Assembly (NCBI RefSeq): GCF_021917145.1
Contig: NC_061060.1
Coordinates: forward strand, 10,069,053-10,133,052
Source: Hypomesus transpacificus
Taxonomy: Eukaryota; Chordata; Actinopteri; Osmeriformes; Osmeridae
DNA: 64,000 bases
Direction of reading: 5' to 3'
Shown piece after piece: positions 11,476-23,530 of this stretch. A program made the position numbers and the translations under genes. Under the pieces are notes generated by a model. That model saw only the letters and a list, made by a program, of their open reading frames with translations. It ran no database searches and was not told the DNA's origin. The first letter of the stretch is position 1; the number at the start of each line of letters is the position of its first letter.

Positions 11476-14400
11476 TTATAGTGGGCTTCCTTCAAGGGTG
11501 ACTACAGATGAGCCTCCGAGCTTGTCTGCAAGAGTGCGTCGGTCCTTGATGTCCTCCAAGCCATTCACTTGCCACTCATGCTTGATACCTGATGGGAGAC
11601 AAAAATACAATGCTTTGTTTTTCAAGTCACAGCTTAGTCACCTTTGTTTATTGGTGTTTTATACAAGAGTTCAAGCGATCCAACGAACTGGAGGGGCCAC
11701 TCACCTGTAAACTTCTTCTTAATGGCATCCTTTGAACTGGCGTAGATCATCTTACTCTTTAGAGGGGCATTCTCTGGGGCCCTGTGGGGAGAGGAGGCAA
11801 ACAAGAGTTCAGCCCAAATACTAATGACAAGAGCTGCAAGTGATAACCAAATGTTACAAGTGAACTTCATGCATACCTTGCACAATACAGAATTATGATT
11901 CAGGGCATTTGACTAGTCTACTCAATGTGTACTTCACAACCAATTCAGTCCTTTAATGTAATCAAACTGCCATGATGTTCTTTGTCGTGTACCCCAAGAC
12001 CCGACCCCCCACACTCACCAGAATATGAAGACCAGATCCTCTTTCTTGGTCTCCTTGGTCTCATAAGTTGCGTCATAGAGAGCGTAGCGGCAGTCGTCGG
12101 CGGGCAGCATCTTTACAAAGTGCAGGTAGGGGTCGTCAACTGTGTCGCCCACCTGGCCCTGCAGGATCTCCCGGCCGGCCTCTAGGATGATGTTCTTCTT
12201 GTCGGGGCTCAGACAGAACAGCACAGCCTTCTTCCTCTTCTTCTTCTCTTCCTCGTTGGCCTGGGCCTTGCGCACCTTCATGTCGTTGAAGACCTCGACC
12301 ACCTCATCTGTGACTGTCACCCCAGAAGCCTGGAGTCAAAAGGAACAGATAAGTTAAAATACTAAATAAAGCAGCCAATTGGGGGGGGGGGGGGGGAGTC
12401 TATGCTGCAGGCGTAGCCAAGAACCAGACAAGTGTGGCAGGACAGAACACTGACAAGAAATTGGAAGACCCGACAGACCCGTCTGACTTATCACTTCAGG
12501 AATGCACTCGACAAGGTCAGCTGATAAAGGGAATCGACAGGAAGGTAGCAGAGGTTTGCTGCACAATATCTAGCAGTCATAAATGTGAAAGGGGGGGGGG
12601 GGGGGGGGGGGCAGGGAATGGACCACCATCTCTGACAGTAATCAGTTAAAGCAGGAGGTGAATGACTCAGCAGGAGTGTCAATCGACAAGCTGATTGGAA
12701 TTCACACCATCAACTTTAAACTACATAACTCAATAAGGGTAAGGAGAAACAAAGCAGCAAGTAGGAATTAAGTAATTACAACCATTTGTATGCCAAAGGT
12801 CAACTAGGAAGGCTTCCACAGCCTGACATGCTTAAGTAACAGGTGTCACCCAAGCCTCTCAGTATGGCAGGTATGGAGACCTGTTACATGGACAAAAAAA
12901 ATAAAATACTGTAAATGAGTATGGACAGGTACTTTGTCCCCAAGGGTAGATTGCAGCAGATGAGTATAGCACGTGAACTGCTCTGCCACGTAGCTGTGGG
13001 ACAAGACCATAGGGAGGAGACAGGAAGGAAGCCTCAGAAAGCAGGGTTCTGTCACAGACAAAGGATCCTCTGTCGAAATGAAAACAGGCCACAACCCTGA
13101 GTCACAACATCCCCATAAACGCAAGTCAAGTCTTCTGATTTCAGTTAAAGCACTTGGCAATTCAAATCACATCATCCTTGAGACAGGCGGAGGATGTTCC
13201 CATGTCTGTGTGGCTTGCAGAAACACGCCCCTTTCTAATAGGTTGCCAATGTCTTAATGAGCTGAAGGGGACATCAGGTAGAGACTTATTTTCAGTAAAG
13301 CCAACCCTCTAGCAAAAGCTGAGGGATGCCAGTACAAACTAGAAAAGTAAATAAGAAAACTGCTTATTTACTCGCCTCAGTTGCTTCACACAAGTGTTGC
13401 TTAGAATTGACCCACTTTGAAGCAACTTGTGTGAGAAGGGTGTGGGCATATTTGTTGTGGGCGTGTGGATTGAGGATGAGGTTGAGTGAGTGCCTGTTAT
13501 GGCATTTCATTCTGGATAACCATGCTGTGCCTAAAGAATCAGGATTTTCAACATCCTCTACCAACATAGCTGAGACTCATAACGTCAGTTGGTATAGGGG
13601 AATGTCCATTTTCTGAGCAATTTTTTAGTTAAATGGTCACAATTATTTAGGGCCAACCTACAGAGCTTTGGCTTATAGGCCTGGACTAAACAAAGCCAGC
13701 TAATAAACCAATCGAATGTTGCTTGGAATCTTCAGACATTCCACAAATCTGGTCACATCACAGAGAACCCCAACAGGAGAAACGTAATGGGTAAATATCT
13801 AGCTGTCAATGAAGACTAAAGCTTTGGTCGCTCTGTGCAGACTGCATCTGAGCAACAGAGATTCCTTTCTTCCTGCAATTGAATCCCAGGCAAAATGTCA
13901 TGGTTCAAATAGTAGTTCAGGATAATCAATGGCCATCTATGGACCCCCAACATTTACACAAGATGATACATCAGACTGTGTGTGTATTGTAGTAAACGAA
14001 ACCAACTTGAAACATTATCGCCCAAAGTTAAGGTGGTGACGTTTGTCGGCAAGCTGTGTTAACGATCCCTCACCCTGAACATTTAACTGATAAGGGGAGT
14101 CAATACATCCAACTGTAATCAAACGCCATCTCGTTAGTTTCGTTACGGGACACAGCTGGCTAGTTCTAGTTGATGCGTAGAAGGGATGGCTTGCAAGACG
14201 AGCCAGGAAGACGGCGGGCGGCACGACAGCATGACAAAGGCCGGGCCCGTAGGCTAGTGCTAACTAGCTAACTTAATCTTGGGCGACATCATGACATCTA
14301 GATAGCAAACGGGATGACCAACAATAAACACGCTCCAAAATATCTTTACATTCGACTAATTCATGTCCACTACTAAAGATGTTGCGTATGTCCGTGAGAA

Positions 14401-15314
14401 ATCGACGGAACAGCTCTGAGTACCAGAAAACGCTCTTTGCACCAAAATCCAGGGTGGGGCCATGGATGCAGCACCCGCACATGTGCACAACCAATGTTAG
14501 CTCTATATAAGGCAAAATGGTGTCCAGGAAAAATACCAGTCAAATTTTCCTGACCCAACGTTTCACAAGTGAAGTACAATCCAATCAAATGGATATAGTA
14601 AGTCTACTGGTAGGGCACCTGCGTTTTGCTGGCTATTTATTTATTGGGCTTGTAGTGCGTACGCACTGTACGGCGGAGAGACAACAAAGGAGGTGGAAAT
14701 TAGCTGGCTGGCTGTAATGCAATGTACCTCTCCTTTCATGTCAGCTATGCATACAAGTAGAAGCAGGGTAAAACAAATCCACAGATATCTGGAAGCACAT
14801 TCGAAGGTGGGAGTGGGGGGGGGAATCAATGCAGTGAACTTCGCCTGCTAATGACGAAATCGATAACACACAGCTAGTAAAAGCTAGCACCCAGCCGGTG
14901 TTGAGCGAGTTAAAGAGTGCACTATTGGCACAAGGCCTTGGTGACGCCGGAAAATGGGTGAGGAAGGAAATGGCGCCAGTTGTTTTTGAGGTCGTTCTTG
15001 ACGTTTTTCTTCCATTAATAGACAAGAACCAAACTTGAGTTTTTGAAACGAAGGAAAGAGTAACGAACATCTAAACCAAATCGGCTTTCGATTAAGAACC
15101 GTTGAATGAATGATCCACACACATATCAATAATTTGAGGCAGTGGAGTGCAGGTTCAATACTGCAAGCCAACGCTTGGCGAAGTGCCGTCTACGAAATTA
15201 GTCAAAATTATGAAACGAGTCAAATCACATTGTTAACACGATAAGAACACATTTCAAGGATACGGTCTTAGCAACGTAATGTCACAGGCTAATTGTTAAA
15301 TGTAAACGTACCAT
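11476..15314 (-). CDS. cfl1: Cofilin-1-like actin-depolymerising factor
   Basis: Four coding exons on the minus strand: 15314-15312 (the ATG alone), 12329-12019, 11781-11705 and 11588-11476. All junctions are GT-AG. They sum to 504 nt and 167 aa, against 166 in human cofilin-1. A first exon coding only Met and a 77-nt third exon match the mammalian cofilin gene. The protein begins [20 protein letters not shown], keeping the Ser3 that LIM kinases phosphorylate to switch cofilin off. It has a KKRKK nuclear-localisation-like stretch and the actin-binding long helix ([19 protein letters not shown]). Cofilin severs and depolymerises actin filaments in the cytoplasm. A muscle cofilin-2 is the alternative, but the neighbours (atl3, fosl1, efemp2) fit the CFL1 locus. 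Intron 1 is about 3 kb. Confidence 0.95.
12381..12396 (+). repeat. G16 homopolymer
   Basis: Sixteen consecutive G in cfl1 intron 1, immediately beside exon 2. On the sense strand this is a C-run about 50 bases upstream of the exon 2 acceptor. Confidence 0.95.
12591..12611 (+). repeat. G21 homopolymer
   Basis: Twenty-one consecutive G within cfl1 intron 1. It has G-quadruplex potential and assembly length uncertainty. Confidence 0.95.
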
Positions 15315-15440
15315 GGCTGTCTCTCTGAATAGGTCGGCGTCTGGTTAGAAATTGAATGGGATGTGATGCACAGTCTGTCTCGCACACACTTGATACTCTA
15401 CGTGAACGCGCACTAAGGCGCGCGCCATGGGCGGGGGCAC
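15315..15440 (-). promoter_or_regulatory. cfl1: cfl1 core promoter and 5' UTR (CpG-rich)
   Basis: Upstream of the cfl1 ATG the sequence is CpG-rich and contains GGCGGGGG (about 15429-15436), an Sp1/KLF-type GC box, beside a CGCGCGCC stretch. No TATA box is evident. This is typical of a broadly expressed gene. The start site is not fixed by sequence. Confidence 0.5.
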
Positions 15441-15873
15441 GAGCATCCCCAGGAAACTGTAGTCATGAGATTCGACGTAAAGCATTGTGGGAACAGATGT
15501 TCTTATTTTTTAATTTATATCAGCACAAATATTTGTAGTATCATAGGAAATAGACTGTTGTCTCTCGTCGTTACACAATTTTACTGAAATGCTGATGGTA
15601 TTTGTCTTGGAGGAGGGACGTGCCGTATACCTTAATTGATCATAGGTATTTCAGTAAACCAAGTAAAAAATAAAACAGAACTGAAAATAAACGTAAACGC
15701 ATAATTTTGTAACATTGTTGCATAGATGCAGCAGAACCTTTTTACAGTTACAGCTATTGTCTTTACCGGTATTTCACTGACTAGGAGCAAAGACGTTATT
15801 TGAGAGAATCTCTATGCTCTTCTTCTCACTCAGTTATACCCCACCCTCTCAACAAGGTTTGTTGAACTCACTT

Positions 15874-15883
15874 CCAAATATGG
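15874..15883 (+). promoter_or_regulatory. CArG box (SRF site), distal to cfl1
   Basis: CCAAATATGG is a perfect match to the SRF consensus CC(A/T)6GG. It lies about 560 bases upstream of the cfl1 ATG exon and 75 bases from a second perfect CArG box. Cofilin genes are known SRF targets in mammals. Occupancy is inferred, not seen. Confidence 0.55.
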
Positions 15884-15948
15884 AAGCGAATGGTGGCGGC
15901 TACGGTGCACGCGCCTTGGTTCACCAAAGCGGCCCGCGACGCCGATCA

Positions 15949-15958
15949 CCATATAAGG
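15949..15958 (+). promoter_or_regulatory. CArG box (SRF site), second of a pair
   Basis: CCATATAAGG perfectly matches CC(A/T)6GG and differs at one base from the c-fos serum response element core. It forms a closely spaced pair with the box at 15874-15883, in a CpG-containing patch upstream of cfl1. Confidence 0.55.
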
Positions 15959-16741
15959 AAACAAGGACATGATTTTCGCTACAGCAGATTTCACTACGCT
16001 GTGGCTGAGAGCAGCATTATGCAGCAGAGAAAGGGGGAAAAGAGGAGGGTTAAGAAAGAAGGAAGGGCCTTAAGCAACCAGAGAATGAATGACATCTACT
16101 CTTTCCTTCATTTACAACTTGGTTTACAGAGCGCTCATCATGTAGGTCTAGCTCATAACACTGTTTAAGTGGATGGATGTTATCAGTAAATCATATTTTA
16201 TTTAAATGACGACAGCACTAATGTGCGACTAAAATACTGCCATTAAGTTACATGCTTGCATTTAGTGTCATCTATACTACACATTATAAATAAAACAAAG
16301 CAACACTACATCGTAAACAAATACTTCCAAAAATGCAAGAATGCTTTAGGCTATTTACGTCAAGCTCAATTTATTTGTTTAAAAAATAGCATTTCTTTAG
16401 ACCACGAGACACAATAGTGCATATGATGATAAACATACCAGTAACCACATTAACGTCATGCAACTAATATTTCATTTCTGGCCTAATAGTTTAAAATGTA
16501 ACAGCACAGAAAAAGGCGCGCCATAGTAATTGCTGCAGACTTTTTTATGCACATAATATTTAAAGGTTCCTTAATAATATGACGCAAAATATATGGAATG
16601 TCAAAGAGGGATGTCAAGAGAATTACATTTGAATTAAATGTGCTCAAAGAACTGTCTGTAACTTTTACTAAAGATGAACTCTTTGGCTGATAGGACACCA
16701 AGCATCTTACTGTACAAGGAATGCCCAATTAGTAGTTTGTC

Positions 16742-17633
16742 TTTATTGCATAATGTCACATAACCTTTTACCTTATGATGTTTCTCTTCTCAACTTGACT
16801 CAGATGGATGTCCTAATGAGTTGAGTAATATGTTAAAAATTCAGAGACAGTAAACCATCTTTGTTGGGTTTCAAGCAGCAAAAGAATGTAACCTTTTAAA
16901 AGGTGTCATTATGGAATGTGTCTCTTAAGGGAGATTGTAAAACTAAAATTATTAGGAAGAGAGATACAATTGTGTTGCCTGGACTGTAAGATCTTTTAAC
17001 AGTTCACTTTAAAGTGCAAGTTGGATAAAAATGAATGCAATCCAGTTAAGGTAAACAAAAGGGGCTATAGCAAAGTTTCAAATACGATGGAATGTGCATA
17101 AGGCCACAGAATGGGATATCTATAGCCAAAGTCAAGAAACAATGTTGCATTGAATGGTATATCGCATTAAGCCAGCAAGATACACTGCTGAAGCCTACCA
17201 TGATATACTCTGGCAAGCCTCTGAACTGGTCATCAACACAATATATAGTATATGACTCAAATTAGCATAACGTATAAAAACAATACTTTGCTTGTGTCTG
17301 GTGTTTCAAAGTAAACATCCTTGGGTTGTCTTGGAAGACTTGTGAAAGGAGTGTTCACGAATGGCAGTGTTAGTGTCAATAGCAAAGGAACAAATATCCT
17401 CCTGGGACAATGTACCTTGCCCCAGATACCTGAATAATCTTTGAAAAATTATGTTTTTAATCTGAAGCTACAAAGTGACGCCCCTCACTCCCGATATGAT
17501 GTAAAATTGTGCATATCATGGAAAGATGCTGGTAAATCTGCATCAAAACAGACTATTGTAAAGTGGTGCTGTTACACTTAGTTCTGTATTCTTTTGCCAT
17601 GGGGTGGGATGGTAAGGCTTTAGTGCAGAATGT
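16742..17633 (-). other. atl3: Probable atl3 3' UTR
   Basis: Non-coding sequence lies downstream of the atl3 stop on the minus strand, up to TTTATT at 16742-16747 (AATAAA on the gene's strand). The extent is inferred from this signal alone. Confidence 0.45.
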
Positions 17634-20600
17634 TTAGCTGGATTTCTTCGTTTGTGCTAGAGCTCTCGTTCCTCTTGTCTTGTTCAGCACCACAGTAGCC
17701 TGAGTGAGAGAGGAAAGGTACCAGTTTATTCTATTGACATTTCCCATACATAAACTAGCACAAATAAGAAAAAAGCTATCAAGTACCATAGTTGGCAAGT
17801 CTTTTATGTTTAAATATTAAAAAGGCACCATCTTGGCCATATTTATTTCAGCTCCATGAGTTTGTTCATCTCACCTTGTCCAATAAGACCTCTGCAGCCT
17901 GGTCAATGGTTCCTCCTACACCGTGGTATTGGCCAGAGTAGCGGATGAAGGCCCAGGCCAGCATGGCAATCATGGCCACACCCAACACACAGTCACATGC
18001 AAAAGCTACAGTACCCAGGCCAATGAAGAGCAACAGCCCTGACAGCACGTACAGGATGCATACTAGGACAAACAGCACAGCAGGGGTCCGGAATGCACTG
18101 AAGATATTCTTTGACTTTTAAAGAGAAATAAAAGAAAATCATATTAATAAACGGTTCTATCAACAAAAAATATAAAAAACTTTTTGTTCCATTATCTCAT
18201 GGTCAAAGTGTTGCCATTTGAAATAAGTAGGTTTTGTGGGACAGACTTTTACCTGGTTGTGCTTGCTGAAAGCCTTCCAGAGATCCAATATCTCAGCCTG
18301 CAGCTGACCCTGGTATTGGTCACAGTATGCCTTCCCTCCCATCTTCTTGGTGGAGGAGAAGATATGAAGGGACTCCTGGAGGTTGAATCTGTGCTTGTCC
18401 TCCAGTGTGTCCGGAGACACGTAGGGAAGATCGCCTCCACAAACCTGTGGGGTAAGAAATAGAACGGAGAAATGAATACTGTGAGGGCTAGACAGTACAG
18501 GGAGACCCCATGTTCATTTTGATCAAATTGACATGTGATGCAATGTCATGTTTGCTGAATACCAATCTCACCTTCTCCATGTTCTTGTAGTATTGGTCTT
18601 TGGCTGTTGCCACAGCGGCCAGGTTATTGGCCTCTGCTGTTGCCTTATAGGAGAAATTAAACAATTAAACATGACAGCAGCAATCCTGCTTCTTCCTTAG
18701 TGCATACATCTCAAAACCTTACACTCCCAAACCCTCTGTTGATATCTAACAAAATTGAATACAAATGCACAAAACTAGGAGAGGTTTGTCATGCTCAAAT
18801 GTTATAAAATATAGGCAGTGCACCTCTAGCATTGACTTTGGCTGAGGCAGGTCTTCACCCTGGTAAATCTTGATGTATGCCTGCCAAAAAAAATAACATG
18901 TCAAAGCCAACCCACACCCAATCAGAGGGACTCCCCATCCAGCAGTCGTCACATCACCTTGAAAAATTCAAGAAGGCCCCTGCAGGTGACTTTGTTTCCA
19001 TTGATCTCCTTCACAGCCAGTTTGTCTGGTTGCAGTAGGGTGGGGATCAGGTTACGCAGCTCATCTTTGAACTCTGGAGCCACATCTGAAACCAACCACC
19101 GTCCCATAAAACTGAAGTCAATCCAGTTAATTATCAATGCTGGTTAAGCAAAGAAAACAAGACAGGTGAAGGGATGAACGAGTGATTGGTCATACCACTA
19201 AGCTGTCCTTTGAAAGAAGGGCTGGTGGCCACCTTTAGCCCAGGGTGCGGAAGGAGGAAACAGGAAATGGAGGTGAAGCAGGAGTGGATGTGCTCTCTCA
19301 CCGTCTGCAGCTCCTTATGCTGGCTCTCTTTCACCTTTCAAACAATATCATGATATTGACGTGAACATACACGGGTTGTAGGAGACGCCACAGTCAATTT
19401 TGTGTTTGTGTAACATACATGGCAAATAAACCGAATTCTGATTCTGATGTAAACTGTGTATTTTTCCCCTATTGCATGTCAGTAATTAATAGAGTAGAAA
19501 TTAATAGAGTAGAAAGATGCAAATAAGCACTTACCTGCAACCGTTTGTCTAGAAACTGACTTCCCCCCACCAGCCCATAGGAGTATTCATAAGGAAAGCT
19601 CCAATCCCTGATTAGGAACATGAGAGACTGAGAGGAAAAAGGAAGGATGGGTGAATAGAGTTTCATAGTCAAGTTACAAGCAAACCTAATACCAGGACAG
19701 GAAAGCTTCAGGTAAAACCCTGAAGCTGGCAGATATAGGCTAATACGGTAAAGGAAATGTGTGATATCTGTGTGATAAATTATGTCACATAATTACACTC
19801 TTACATTATTATGTTTGAAGTTATTATACCTGAAAAGGCTTCAAGAAAATTTCATCCATAGCAAGACGACCATATTCTGTAAACAGCTGTAGGGAGACCG
19901 TATAGAGGACATCTGTCATTAGGATACATGTTATCAAAAACGTCAAAATGAATGAGGTTGCATGGATTTTAAACTGACATTGTTGATAGGCAATCCTTTA
20001 AGACAGGGTTATTTTTATTTGGAAATGTCATTATACAATTGAATACCTAAACCTGAAATACCTGTTCTTAAGCCCCTGGTAATTAAATGTATCTCTGGTT
20101 TCATGGAGGCAGGGGTTTTAAGGCTATAATCTTCTGTAAAAAATAAAATAAAAACACTGTTGCTGAGGAGAACCAACCTGAAGCTGCTGCAGGTCATCTT
20201 CCTGGATATTCTGTGAGAGATTGTAGATCTGCAAGGGGGATATTCAAACAATCTTCTATAAGAACAATAGCAAGTTGATTTACTACCTACTACTGTAGTA
20301 GGATTTATTTACTAAGGGGGAAACAGGACATCCACATATGCCACCAAAGCACATCACCTGTATAGAGCTGGTCATGGTACTGAGGGCAAAGATGGTGGCA
20401 CAGTCCTTCACAGTGGACTGGCTGTCAAAAGCTCCCTGGGTGTCCATCAGTACTACTGCCACCTACAGGGGAAAACAAAAACAACATGAATATGACCTGG
20501 CACCAGGCAGACACGATTCAATTAAATAATGGAAATCTAAATGTGGAGGGGGTGCAGGAATTATGTAGGGGGTTAGAACTCCCCCATTGTCACTACCTGT

Positions 20601-21206
20601 GTCCCATCATTCTTCTCTACCAGGAAGACCTCACTCCACAACAGGATGCCTGTTGTCTCTGGCTCGGAGCCCCCCCTCCAAGAAAAGCCTATTAAGGGCT
20701 CATTGTCCTTACCCAGCCAGTCCACACCTTGATCCTGAGTTAATTCAAACAAAGGGATATTAGAGGTATCTTACTGAATAGCAGCTAGACAACGCCTCTG
20801 CTATCTTGGCAGACAGTGTGGAATTGCTATTTGGTACACCACAATGTTAAAAGTATATATATTTTCTGTACAACAACCGCCTTTACATAAGGTCATAGAA
20901 ACATCCAGAGCAACATGAAAAATGGGTAAATGTAGATTTAAAACAAACAAACAAGGAAACAAACAGGGAATGTGTGTGGGGTTGGTTTACATAGGAACTG
21001 ACCTTCCTGTGCAAGTAACGGAGCATGAAGTCCAGAATAAAGCTCTTTCCTTTCCGGAATGCTCCAGCTACTGAGAGCACCACCACATCCTTGTCTCGGA
21101 CCTCAGGTGCCAGCAGTATACGCTCAAGAGCCTTTGTGTCCAAAGTAAATGAGTGGTCCTCCTTGCTCACAGACACAATTTGAACTGGGCCTGGCTCACT
21201 TCCCAT
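17634..21206 (-). CDS. atl3: Atlastin-3-like ER membrane-fusion GTPase
   Basis: Twelve coding exons on the minus strand, all GT-AG: 21206-21003, 20734-20597, 20462-20358, 20228-20178, 19886-19830, 19627-19535, 19334-19196, 19085-18958, 18880-18824, 18643-18572, 18444-18253 and 18114-17875, plus a thirteenth short one at 17699-17634. They encode 513 aa (human ATL3 541). Dynamin-like GTPase motifs are intact: P-loop GAFRKGKSF, switch [12 protein letters not shown], switch II DTQG and the [12 protein letters not shown] guanine motif. A three-helix-bundle linker and two adjacent membrane segments in exon 12 follow. The short tail corresponds to the membrane-perturbing C-terminal helix region. Atlastins tether and fuse ER tubules. 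ATL3 is chosen over ATL1 and ATL2 from the 11q13-type neighbours and from N-terminal similarity ([15 protein letters not shown]). Confidence 0.94.
19388..19448 (+). repeat. Retroposon 3'-tail-like fragment
   Basis: Within an atl3 intron, CATGGCAAATAAACC followed by two GAATTCTGATTCTGATG-type repeats resembles the 3' ends of fish LINE or SINE copies, which finish in short tandem TTCTGA units after an AATAAA-like motif. The upstream extent and the family cannot be set from sequence alone. Confidence 0.35.
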
Positions 21207-22460
21207 AATTCAAGTAACAGTCCCTGTGAGTGACAATATATGACCAGTTAGACATGCACTAAGTTTAGGGACATACGTTTGTCAACTTATTTGAATGCAG
21301 TTCAAAGCTCCTCATAAGAGAAGCAAAAGTCGAAGTTGCTTTTTTTCAGCAAGTCGTGGAAGTCCTACTGAAGTCTATGAAAGCACCATTTTTTACCAAC
21401 AAAAGCATCTTTGAAATGTCCTTGAAGTGATACAGCATACAGTAATTATTCAGGAGTCAGAAGTCAGGAGAGTGTTGAGTTCTGTGAAGAGCCGACCAGC
21501 CTGACTAGTTGCTGCGTCGTGATGCTGCGTCAACCGAGCTGCAGGCTACTGCATGCTCCACATCATCCACCCTTCGACTATCTCAATAGGTTTCATTGTT
21601 GCTGGCATGATGCACAGAGCTGCCCTTACCCTGGGCCATGATGAGCAAAACGGAAAGAAAATCTGTCTAACAAACCTGCAAAATCCAGAATTTAGATCTA
21701 TAACTCATTTTTTCTTGTCTAATGAATAGCACTACAGCCCGCAGCTAACGATGAGCTTTAAAGGTGTGGTACTCTGAATCATTCTCAACAAGTGACATGC
21801 CACAAATATCTCTGCTGTGTATCAAAACAGGCGGGGACGTGTGGCGTAACGTATGGAATAATTAGGCAACACTTCTTATTTTCACCATTCAGTAAGCACA
21901 TGAAGGGTGCATATACTAAATCGGACGTAGCGACATTACACAAAACACAACGCAAGATAATAGCTATGCTATTGCTAAGACTTACATAGCTTATACAAAC
22001 ACTGGTTGTAGCTATTACAGTAGCTAACAAACGTCATTCATACCTACTAGCTAGCTGGCTTAGTACTAGTAGCTAGCTGGTTGTCCTGGTGGTACCTAGT
22101 TGGCTAACCAACAACATGTTGACGACTACTACTAGACTAGTTGTGACATAGCCAGGCATAGTTAGCTAGTTGCACATCATCATGTCAAGCTCTTAACTAC
22201 AGTAACGCTACTGTTCTAGAGCAGTAAGGAATATTCTCACAGTTTCAAATTACTACATGTTTGTTAATTATTTAACTAGCTAGCCTAGCTACAGTAGTCA
22301 ATATACATTTATGTTGGGTTTAGCCTACCTTTGCTATAGCGAAATAATTCACAGCAGCAGGCGTGCTTGCCAGAAGTACAGTGAAAAGCTTGCTTAAACA
22401 CAACAAGCTAGAAAACTTTTCCAACTGCGTTGCTAGACAGTTCCGTCTTTGTGTTTTGTA
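21207..22460 (-). other. atl3: atl3 upstream region and probable promoter
   Basis: Upstream of the atl3 ATG on the minus strand there is no further coding sequence. The stretch 21990-22300 is unusually rich in CTAG-containing words (GCTAGCTGG, TAGCTAGC). A transition to CpG-containing sequence near 22430-22530 may mark the first untranslated exon and promoter. The boundaries are speculative. Confidence 0.35.
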
Positions 22461-22535
22461 GTGTACGGAAAATGCAAACCTGATTTCGTGAAGGAAAAGA
22501 AACTACATCGTCCAAGGTGCACCGCGCGGTTGTGG

Positions 22536-22620
22536 AATCTTCTTCTTCTTGTTTAACGGTGGTTGGCATCCAGCTCAATAGTGCTTTACTACCACCTATT
22601 GGTCCAGAGTGTAGATCAAA
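22536..22620 (+). repeat. Possible interspersed-repeat fragment
   Basis: The run beginning TCTTCTTCTTCTTGTTTAACGG and continuing through GTGGTTGGCATCCA and ACTACCACCTATTGG is a word combination I associate with a dispersed fish repeat. It stands out from the flanking sequence between atl3 and the forkhead gene. I cannot name the family. Confidence 0.3.
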
Positions 22621-23129
22621 CATTTATAATCCCAGTATGTGGATTCCAGTTATAATGGGGGAAATTAGATTTGATTGGAAACAGAACTTGGAGTTTACAT
22701 TAATTAGTTTTATCGTGATGGATTTAAGTGATTTACGCATACTAATACTTTTCGAACGACTATTGTGTTGTCAGCCTACACGGTTAGGTCTAAAGGAGTC
22801 ATTGGCCCAAGTTGAGTACACTAGAGGGTGTGTCTGTCTGTGATGTTCTGCCATCCGATGGCGAGAAACACGTTTATGAATCAATGTGTTTGTAGTGTGT
22901 GTAATTTACTGGGAAAACATGCTTCTATGCACATTCATACACAATTCTGAGAATTGATTTATTGTCAAGAAAGTTGAGAAGTGAAAATAAAGACTTGTCA
23001 ATATCTAAACATCAAACTAATTTGATATTAATGGAAAATTAAGAGGTCTTTAACAAAGGGTGCACCTGTTAACAGATTATTATAAAAATTTGAAACGTTA
23101 AGAAAAATAGATGGATTAGTCATAAACAA

Positions 23130-23530
23130 ATTCAGCAACAATGTTTTATTGTCCCCTGAATGGAAGGTGATTTACCTGGCAGTAGATTTCCAAATTCTTC
23201 TGTTGTTCTCCATGAAAACATGGAGGCCCTGATTTCTATAAAACCAGGTTTGGTACTCTTCTCCAATTTCAATGTGCAGAACATTTCTATGTATTCTATG
23301 AATGCATTGTGTGCTGTGATTGCAAGTTTTTCTTCAGTGCATCAGGCAGGGGGCAATCACAGTATCTAAATAACAGTGCGCGATTCAAATTTCAGGGCAG
23401 TGTCAGCACAAAAGCAGCATGTGGTCAACCTCTACCACTTAATTTATATAATTATTTTCAGTTGCACATTGTCTTTAGTCCATTTGCTTTCCCCTTACTA
23501 TATGATTATACTCTGTCTGTGACATCATAA
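23130..23530 (-). other. 3' UTR of the FOXN-like gene
   Basis: The sequence after the forkhead-gene stop on the minus strand runs to TTTATT at 23145-23150, reading AATAAA on that strand. The UTR of about 380 bases is inferred from this signal. Confidence 0.5.

Larger units (their letters stand above)
12330..15311 (-). other. cfl1: cfl1 intron 1
   Basis: This is a large first intron between the ATG-only exon and exon 2. It contains two G homopolymers on the plus strand (12381-12396, 16 G; 12591-12611, 21 G) and otherwise unique sequence, GC-richer toward exon 1. I saw no nested gene; open frames here are short. Confidence 0.8.
15441..16741. other. cfl1-atl3 intergenic region
   Basis: This lies between the cfl1 promoter and the presumed 3' end of atl3. 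It holds the CArG pair in a GC-richer patch (15870-16060) and otherwise AT-rich unique DNA. A 92-codon frame at 15890-16168 (+) covers the CArG patch but has no recognisable homology, so I did not call it a gene. Confidence 0.6.

Noticed and set aside
15890-16168. 92-codon plus-strand frame between cfl1 and atl3
   Set aside because: No recognisable homology or splice context. The sequence is better explained as the regulatory patch with two CArG boxes.
21990-22300. Repeated GCTAGCTGG/TAGCTAGC words upstream of atl3
   Set aside because: They are irregularly spaced with no unit length, no flanking duplication and no terminal inverted repeats. Probably drifted simple sequence.
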